Shown: piece after piece, positions 56,901 to 64,000 of the stretch | Numbering within the stretch: position 1 is the stretch's first letter | How the letters are laid out: the number at the start of each line of letters is the position of its first letter | Notes under the pieces: generated by a model | Told to the model about the DNA's origin: nothing | Seen by the model: the letters and a program-made list of their open reading frames with translations, nothing else | The model's database searches: none | Program-made: the position numbers and the translations under genes | Source of the DNA: Immersiella caudata | Lineage: Eukaryota > Ascomycota > Sordariomycetes > Sordariales > Lasiosphaeriaceae | Assembly: GCA_030512335.1 (NCBI GenBank) | Contig: JAULSU010000002.1 | Coordinates: 5,518,001 to 5,582,000, forward strand | Direction: 5' to 3' | Length of the DNA stretch: 64,000 bases

Positions 56901-57976
56901 GAAGGGGTGGGGATACTCCAAAGCGCTGTGGTACTCAGTACTGCCAACGCCTCACCAATCGGCGTGGCCGTGCTCAGTGTGGCCCCTTGTCGCTCGAGTC
57001 CCAGGGACCTGACACGCTGCGGCCCGCCACTCCAGATTGCGGTCGGCTTGGACGAGATCGATCCGCCCCATTCAGCCAACCAATGACACCCCTCCGTTTG
57101 CACCCCACCATCCAGTTCAGGAAGGAAACCGTTTCCGACTCCAACTTTCTTGCTTTTTCGTCCCCCTTTGCCATCACCCTTCCCACTTCGCTACTCGGCA
57201 GGGAGGCGTAGCCGCGACGCACATCGTCGGACAACCTAGCGCAGGCAACCTAGCGCTACCATCGCAAGCCAAGCTGAATCTGTTCAGCATCTCCGACACG
57301 AAGAGGAATGACCGAAAAGCCACCGCAGAAACGCTGGCAGAGACCAACACCGCTTCAATTGCAATCACATTGCCTCGGCTACCTCTGTGCCTCTCCCTCA
57401 TGATCACTAGAACCGCAGCACTACCCATCCTAAGATATTCTCCCCTGAACGGATCGGCCCTTTCTCCTCATTTTCTTACTCCCCGTCTCTAACCGCACCA
57501 CAACATCCAATCGCGAAGCGACTCATCAGATATAGGCTCACCACTCATTGCCATGCCCGAGGGAAAGCCACCTGGCGAGGCGAAGCAAGCACCTTACCTA
57601 CACGAACTGGCGGATTTCGCTTGAACCCCTCCAAGATCGCTTCCTCCCCCCTCCAGGAATCAACACTCTAGCAACGATGGCAGCGCCCAAATCCCACCTC
57701 GTAGCCAACAACATAACGCCCATACATCAGAAAAACCACGGCAAATTCTTCTGGCTCGCGAGATTGAGATGTCATCCTACCTAGGTATCATCTGCCATTG
57801 GCATGCAAGGTAAACACGATCGATCAATGGCTATCCGGATCTTCGGTCATCGTCAAGTCTTTGCCGCCAACCGCAGCTTACACAACTGCACCTCCCCCGC
57901 CATTGCAGCGCAGCATCTAGGGTATCTGCCAGCTGCAGCGTGTGCCGGCTAGATCAGGGTAAGATGCATGTGTGCG

Positions 57977-57999
57977 GTGTGTGTGTGTGTGTGTGTGTG
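57977..57999 (+). repeat. (GT)n microsatellite
   Basis: About eleven GT units. Complementary to the (CA)n repeat at 58169-58193. Confidence 0.9.
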
Positions 58000-58168
58000 C
58001 CCTACGGCACCTCTTCGAGACGAAGTTCGCATCAACCTGCCTGCTGCTCAACCGCCCTCGCATCGGCATCACTCGATTTTGCCTGACTGCCTGCCTACCA
58101 GTCCGCCTACAACTGCCTCATCTCCCTCGCCTCACAAGCCCCATCTCGCCGAACACAAGTCCCGGTTG

Positions 58169-58193
58169 CACACACACACACACACACACACAC
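58169..58193 (+). repeat. (CA)n microsatellite
   Basis: About twelve CA units, 170 bases after the (GT)n repeat, so a single strand could fold into a long stem. Confidence 0.9.
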
Positions 58194-59490
58194 TTGCTCG
58201 GCGATTCACTCACACACCACTTACAACCTAAACCTTGGGCACGGCTCTTTGGAAACACGGCTTGCTCTCCAATTACCCCATCCCCATCCCCATCTCCCAC
58301 CGCCTAGGAAAGCGTCGTTATCTAGAATAGTTCGCGAATGCTTCCATCGCTAAACCCACCAGAGAGCAAACCATAGGTCATTTCATCTACCCTGTATCTC
58401 CTCCCTACCAGGATACCCAGCTACATTCCATGTGGATGATATCACATCTCACTCTTCCACTCATATACCATACTTGCTTCCCCAGACCAAGACAAAAAAG
58501 CACTGGCAGGACACGAATAGAAACAAGCAAATAACCAAGCTCTCATTGCAACGCACTTATTGCCCAAAGGCTAATTATCCTCTGCTGTCACTGCGCACTG
58601 TAAATTCCCTTGCCCTAGTAATGTAACTACTACCACTGGACGGAGGGCTACCCGTCTGTCACTACACAGCAAAAAAAACTAGAGCATCACATTCCTCTCC
58701 TTTCATTCCGGATATTCAGCAGCCCGTTATTTTCCCGTTCGTCATACTGCGTATTCGCTGCAAGCACTGTCCCATGCCCCAGGGAAAAACAACACGGCAC
58801 CTTGCCACACCACACCACACACACACATGAGACACGAAACGTGGATTGATCTCGCTTGCTTCCATTGCTTTGAAGTAAAGTTCAAGTTGCCTGCCTGCTT
58901 TAGGTACCAACCAACCATCCATTCTTGGAAATTTTCCTTCCTTTCCTTTCCTAACCTTTCCCTTTACCATTCCCATCCGACTTTGTGAAGACAAAAATGT
59001 AACACACACACATCATAACCCTGGTATATCCATCATTTCCCGAACCCGCAAGGTAATTATCAACCAAGTGATGACAATGAACAACCAGAGAAGAGTTGCA
59101 CCCATCCATCTCCGAGGATTGAATGCTGCTGCTGCGCCAAGACATGCCTTCCACCCTTGCCATTTCCTTTCCCACCACGCTACCCCACATTCAGAATGGT
59201 AATTTCTTGAATTTTCCCACACCCTGGCCCCCTGTCTCGGCCATCGCGATGGAATCACTTCCCGTAAGAGCCGAAAAAAAAAAACCTCAAACCGATGATG
59301 AAGGGGGAAGTGGACCCCATCTGCCGTACCCGATCGCCCAATATGACGCCGTCCAAACCGAAAGAGAACTCCCCAAGTTTGTGGTTGGGTGACATCGTGC
59401 CTGCCGTCAAAAGGAGAAGTCCAGAGATGGAGAAAAAAAAACGTCGTGAAAAAACAGAATCAGCTGTTGTAAGACCGTAGCTCATAGCTG

Positions 59491-61912
59491 TCATTGAACG
59501 TAAGGGAAGCCCTCCATCGCCACTGCTGCAGCTTGGTGATGGGCCTGGCTCATCATGCCGTAGTCCATGTGCATCATTCCTTCGTGCGCGCTGCCGCCGG
59601 GAGTGCCCGCGCAGGCTGCGAACTCGGCGGCGGCGGCGGCATCCGCCTGTCCACCCCAGTACATGCCATCGAGGTCCCACAGACCCCCCTGGTCGAGCAT
59701 GCCCATCATGCCGAGACCCTCAACGGGCTCCAGACCGATGGGACTCATGTGCAGACCGGCGTCCGACATGAGCATCGCATCGCCTGTCATGTGCATCGTG
59801 GGGCTCTGAGAACGGTGCGCCGCTTGCTGCGCCTGCACCGCTCGGCTGGCCTCGTACATGCGCCAGACAACTTCGCGGCTGCGGCGTGCAGCCAGGGACC
59901 ACTCCTCCATGACCTCGAGGAGATCCAGAACGGCTTCGATCTGCTTGAGCCACTCGGGAACCCGCGGGCTGCCCCACTGCCAAAAGACAGAGACGAGTGG
60001 GACCATGGCGGCCTGATAGAGGAACCAGACGGCGTTCCATCCACTCATCTGGTTGCGTGTCCACTCGCGGGCAACATCCTCAATGGTCTGCGCGGCCAAT
60101 TCGCGGCAGGTCTCAATAGCAGCCAGGTCGGCGTCGCACGCTTGCGTGTGCGGGTTCAGACCGGAGCTAGCCAAGGAAAGGAGAACGGGCCGATGCAGCA
60201 GCATGCGCAAGTTCTGGTAGCGCCACTTCATGATGCAGCGTGCCATGTAAAGCGGCTCAGCGCAAGGGTCTGTAGTCCTGAGGAGCCATGGCAGTGATGT
60301 GTACCAGTTGACCAGTTGGCTGTCAAGACCGCAGCGGTCCTCAGTTCGGAGGAGTGGCGAGATGGCCAGCATATCTTGGATCTGAGTGGCGATCTTGCAG
60401 AACTTGATGTTCTCAATCAGAGGGAGGATGCCAGCGTGCTGAGACGAGTCGCGGCTACCAGCGACACCGAACTCAGGGGGGCGGATGTTGATGGCAGGGC
60501 CCCATCGTCCAAAAGATGGGCGGCCCATGGTAGTGGTAGCCCAGGTGTCGAGGCAAAACAAGCTCCACCATGTTCGGCGCCGTGTCTCAGCGACCGCAAT
60601 GTCGCTGCCGCTAGCTCCTTGCGCGAGGCTTTCGCGGTGAAGACCGAGCGCGGTGGCCATGCGGATAGCAGCACCGAGCACAGCGTTTGCCATGTTCGGT
60701 CGGTTGATGTAGTGGAGGTAGTAGCCACCAATGAGAGCCAATGCTTGGACCGTCTCGATGTGGCTGCTGCCAAGGGCGTCCATAGGGAGATGCTCCATAG
60801 CGCGGTTGTAGTAGTTGATGTGGTTGTAGTCATCCGACTTCATGGCCGCGATGCTGCCCATTGCGAAGACGGTGTTGAGAAGAGCCAGCCATGGTGCGTC
60901 CATGCGCTGACCCTCAAGATAATCGGCCCGGAAAGCGCCCTCGTCCAGCATGGGAACGAAGACGTGAATACGCTTGAAGTAGGCATCAATAAGCGTCTGG
61001 CCCTTCCAGGACCATGGGATGCGTTGGAGATCCTTGGGCTGAGACGGCTTTTGGCGAATGGTGGGATAGTTGTGCGAGATCTCGACGCTGTTGAGGGGTG
61101 TGGCAAGCGAGTTGCGAAGACCCGGCTGGACCTTGAGCATAACCATCAGGGCGGCCTTGATGGATGAAGCACCCAGATATGATGTTTGGCGGTCCACGGA
61201 AAGAGACAGTGCGTTGATATCATCGGCCTCGGCAGGGATGGGGTCCCTCCCGCGTCTCTCCTCGTCCCATTCTGTGTCTCGGGAAGGCATCTGCTCCAAG
61301 AGGTTTTCGGATTTGAGGATTCGCGGTGACTCAAGTTCGGAGATGGGCGACGTGTTGAGCGGTGGTGATGGCAGACCGCCAACCGAGGTGTCGATCATAG
61401 GCCGGTCCAGGAGGTTCAGAAGCTCCTGCCTCGACAAAGGAAGAAGGGCCTGGACCTCTTGGTTGGGATATAAGCGTTTGAGGATTGAGCGGCATTCTTC
61501 AAGAGACTGTGACAGGGCTTCGAGGGTCTTGCGTGAAGGGATCACCCGTTGCCTGTGCTTGTCGTAGAAGCACCTCTTGGGTGCGCGGCTGGAAAGACAC
61601 TGTCCGCATGGCTGCTGGCCATCACATCGACTGAGGGGAGGGGTTAGAGTATGTTAATGGGCGAATGAACACTGTGTATAACTCACATCTTGCGCCTCTT
61701 GCACTCGGCACAGGCATGTGGTGTTGTTATCCTCTTGGCGGTTCCGGATGTGCTCGACTTGACGCTGTCCTGAGAGTCGGTGGACGCTTTCCTGGGTGTG
61801 ACGCCTTGGACTGCTGGCGGTTAGCGGGTATTCAGCCGACCCGGAGCTCAGAGTGAAACTTGCATGTGTGAAACATGCCGCCCTGGGCAGGAATTGGGAT
61901 AGTTGGTGCCAT
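59491..61912 (-). CDS. Zn2Cys6 transcription factor, possibly CLR-1/ClrA-like
   Basis: Three exons on the minus strand, 61912-61864, 61813-61687 and 61630-59491, give 771 residues. The DNA-binding domain spans residues 51-79 with spacing CX2CX6CX5CX2CX8C (HACAECKRRKIRC, DGQQPCGQC), followed by a basic linker (YDKHRQRVIPSRKTLEAL) and a likely dimerising helix. The rest is a fungal-specific transcription factor domain (PWSWKGQTLIDAYFKRIHVF, GLHRESLAQG, RRRTWWSLFCLDTWATTTMG) and an Ala/Met/His-rich tail. The first intron (61814-61863) has a GC donor (GCAAGT) with branch GCTAAC; it is the only join found that keeps the frame from the ATG. The second is normal GT-AG and splits the zinc cluster. 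The linker recalls CLR-1/ClrA, regulators of cellulase genes, but this is from memory; another Zn2Cys6 regulator is possible. Confidence 0.85.
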
Positions 61913-64000
61913 TGCGAACTGCTGAGAGGGTGCTGATGGCGGAGGGGCGTGGCCAGCAAGTGAGGCTGGCCGGGAGAGGAATATGATTATAAGCTGAGTG
62001 TGGCGAGCCCGTTTGTTGAGGGAAGATGGAAATCAGAAACCTCGTGATGTGACGAAGGTAGTATCATGAGATGTGAGGTCGTTAGGCGAGGTCAGCGGCT
62101 GGGGTAGTGATAGCCAGGGCGAAGATGGGGAGGCGAGAACATGGGGGAGTGGATGCAGACTTATATATCTACATTGGATGCAGTTGGAGATGCTTGAAAG
62201 TGTGGGGAGAGGGATTTGGAAGGGTCGGATGGCACTCGACGAGGCCGCCCTGTGTGGAGTGTGGAGAAGCTTGGTGGGCCGTCCGTCGTGACAGTGGAAG
62301 CTGGGCGGCGGGACGCTGGCACATCGCGCTGAGGCCTGGTATAGCTCGCAAGCCTAATGTTGATATAGAGTGTGTGGAAGGCAATGTATGCTGGCAAGCT
62401 CGCGCTAGCAGACGGTCGCGGTGGTCAATGCCGTGTGGTTCAAGGGCCGGGGCCGGGGTAGGGTGACTGGGGCGACTGGGGTGGTCGTCAAGCCACGAGG
62501 ATGGGTAGCCGAACCGACAGGGGTGCTGCAAAAAGGTCGCCTTGTGCCTTGGCCAGGCACATAGGTACGAGGGAAAACGGCCCTGGTGGCGGGCCTGGCG
62601 TTTTACGCCAATCAGGTATGCCTAAGCCGTGTACCTGAGAGCACATATTAATATAGCGGCAAGTAAAGGTCACTCAGGCCAGGGTCGCGTTGGAGAAAGA
62701 GTGGACGCTGGACCGTCTGACAAAGCCTTGTCCTGACAGTTACCATCGCGTGCTGAGCCGCGGGGTTTCGACTTGCCCGAGCGAGCAGCCCGCCCAAAGT
62801 GGCCTTGGTGAAGCTGCCTTGGAAGGTTGGGGGAACGAACGACAACACAGACGAACATCGATATGGTGTTTTTCGGCTCACGCTGCCACGCTTCGTTTCA
62901 GTGCTAGGGCCGGGGTAGATGGGCGAGCGGTGGGCGCTGCAGCAGACGGCCGAGCGACGATGAGGGGAGGTACGTACCAGCCTGGTCAATCTGCACGTCA
63001 ACTCGCCAGGGTGCCGCACACGATGCTCCCACACGTGGAGCTGGTCGTCGCAAGGTACTCGGTCGTACAGCCGGGGGGCGCCCTAGGTATCCGGATGGGG
63101 CTCCATGTACTGTAGGTACTGCCGACGGCGCCGTGGGCAGACTGCGTGCCCAACTGGCCGACTACCCTGATGACGATGCAGACACCACCTGCCCCCAGCA
63201 CCACCACGACGGCTGCCGAAGCAGACAGACCTCACACGCGAGGGAGGATTGCTTGCAGGCGTCACTTGACCGACGCCAGCCGAACACAGCTGCAGGCCGA
63301 GCTGCCGAGAGTGAGGACGAGAGGCTTGGTCTATTTCATCTCATCTTCCCTTCATTTTGCTGGCATGAGAGCGAAGGGGGCAGAAACATCTGCGATCTTC
63401 GGTGCAGGTGGATTCGCGATTTTGCAGGAAATGAAGGTTGGCCCTCAGAAGTAGAGCAGCGCTGCGGAGAGAGCGAAAGTGGGAAGGGGACCGTCGGCCC
63501 CAGCGTTCCCGCCCTCTTTCTCCACGACGACTGGGGTTTGCGACTGCTGCTGCCAGTCTGCGGTGGAGAACGCCCCTAGGCGTCTGTGGAGAGTCGCCCG
63601 ACCCGCATTCGGATTGGGGTCGTCATGTCCGGAGCGTCTAGCAAGCTTTTCCTCGTTGCAGACGACGCTGCGGCGCTCGCTAGCGATTTCGTCTTGACAA
63701 GACCCTCGTTCGTTCCCCTCTTGCGACCCGGACAGGGGTGCCAACGTCGATGCGGCAAGCAAAAGTCTGGGGGAAGGATGGAGGAGCGGGGACCCCACAG
63801 GTTGGCTGTCAGGGATTGTCGAATGGACTGGGGGTGAAAACGGCCGCGAGCTGCAGCAAGAGACGGCAGAGTCCAACTCCGTCAGCTGATAATACGGTGC
63901 ATGCAAGAGCCGTGGGCTCTCTGCCTATCAGGATGGACGTCGATAGCATCTGGGGAACAGAAGCTGCATCGAGCTAATTCGAGCTCTCGTTAAAGCCGAC
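61913..64000. promoter_or_regulatory. upstream region of the Zn2Cys6 gene, no other gene recognised
   Basis: 2.1 kb upstream of the start codon to the window end. Several ORFs up to 153 codons occur on both strands but overlap in conflict and lack motifs. It should contain the promoter and perhaps a long leader; no binding site was assigned. Confidence 0.45.

Larger units (their letters stand above)
53957..59490. other. 5.5 kb without a recognisable gene
   Basis: Stretches such as 54,280-54,760 and 57,100-58,500 are C/T-rich on the plus strand, like long leaders, yet no plus-strand CDS follows within the region. Short ORFs conflict between frames. It contains a (GT)n and a (CA)n repeat 170 bases apart. 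The last 300 bases are the 3' flank of the Zn2Cys6 gene. Confidence 0.5.

Noticed and set aside
63133..63906. ORFs of about 150 codons on both strands near the window end
   Set aside because: They conflict with each other, have no motif, and their composition follows the local base content.

Overview
This window is nuclear DNA from a filamentous ascomycete, most likely a Sordariomycete. Most genes carry short introns of about 50-190 bases with GTAAGT-like donors and CTAAC/CTGAC-like branch sites. The tRNA genes have internal A and B boxes, two have introns, and all end in runs of T. The encoded proteins belong to fungal families (WSC sensor, THO2, MET2, Lam/Ysp2, CHO2, DHA2-type MFS, Zn2Cys6). 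No operons, Shine-Dalgarno sites, CRISPR arrays, rRNA or intact transposons were seen. All exon coordinates were derived by hand from reading frame, splice signals and family knowledge.

Layout. 1-12.6 kb: the 3' end of an unidentified gene, 5.2 kb without a recognisable gene (holding a MITE-like inverted repeat), a WSC cell-wall sensor, and a divergent pair made of a small unknown gene (-) and an OST-alpha/TMEM184-type membrane protein (+). 13.9-25.9 kb: THO2 (-), a small unknown gene with a broken frame (-), MET2 (+), and an MIT/coiled-coil protein resembling Atg38 (-). 26.8-43.6 kb: a GRAM-VASt sterol-transfer protein (+), a PH-domain protein (+), eIF3g (+), a small coiled-coil protein (-), and CHO2 (+). 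44-50.7 kb: tRNA-Gln, an SDR oxidoreductase (-), a 2.8 kb gap with degenerate repeats, and an MFS drug antiporter (-). 50.7-59.5 kb: a very gene-poor stretch with tRNA-Gly, tRNA-Ala, tandem repeats and a tRNA-derived-looking element. 59.5-61.9 kb: a Zn2Cys6 regulator (-) with a GC-AG intron, then 2 kb with no recognisable gene.

Most genes are housekeeping: mRNP export, sulfur amino acid synthesis, phosphatidylcholine synthesis, sterol transport, translation initiation and wall-stress sensing. MET2 (methionine, the precursor of S-adenosylmethionine) and CHO2 (a major S-adenosylmethionine consumer) both lie here but are 17 kb apart, so this is not a cluster. I found no convincing new multi-gene system. 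The items most worth a second look are the repeat-bearing gaps, the frame-broken small gene head-to-head with MET2, and the SINE-like element.
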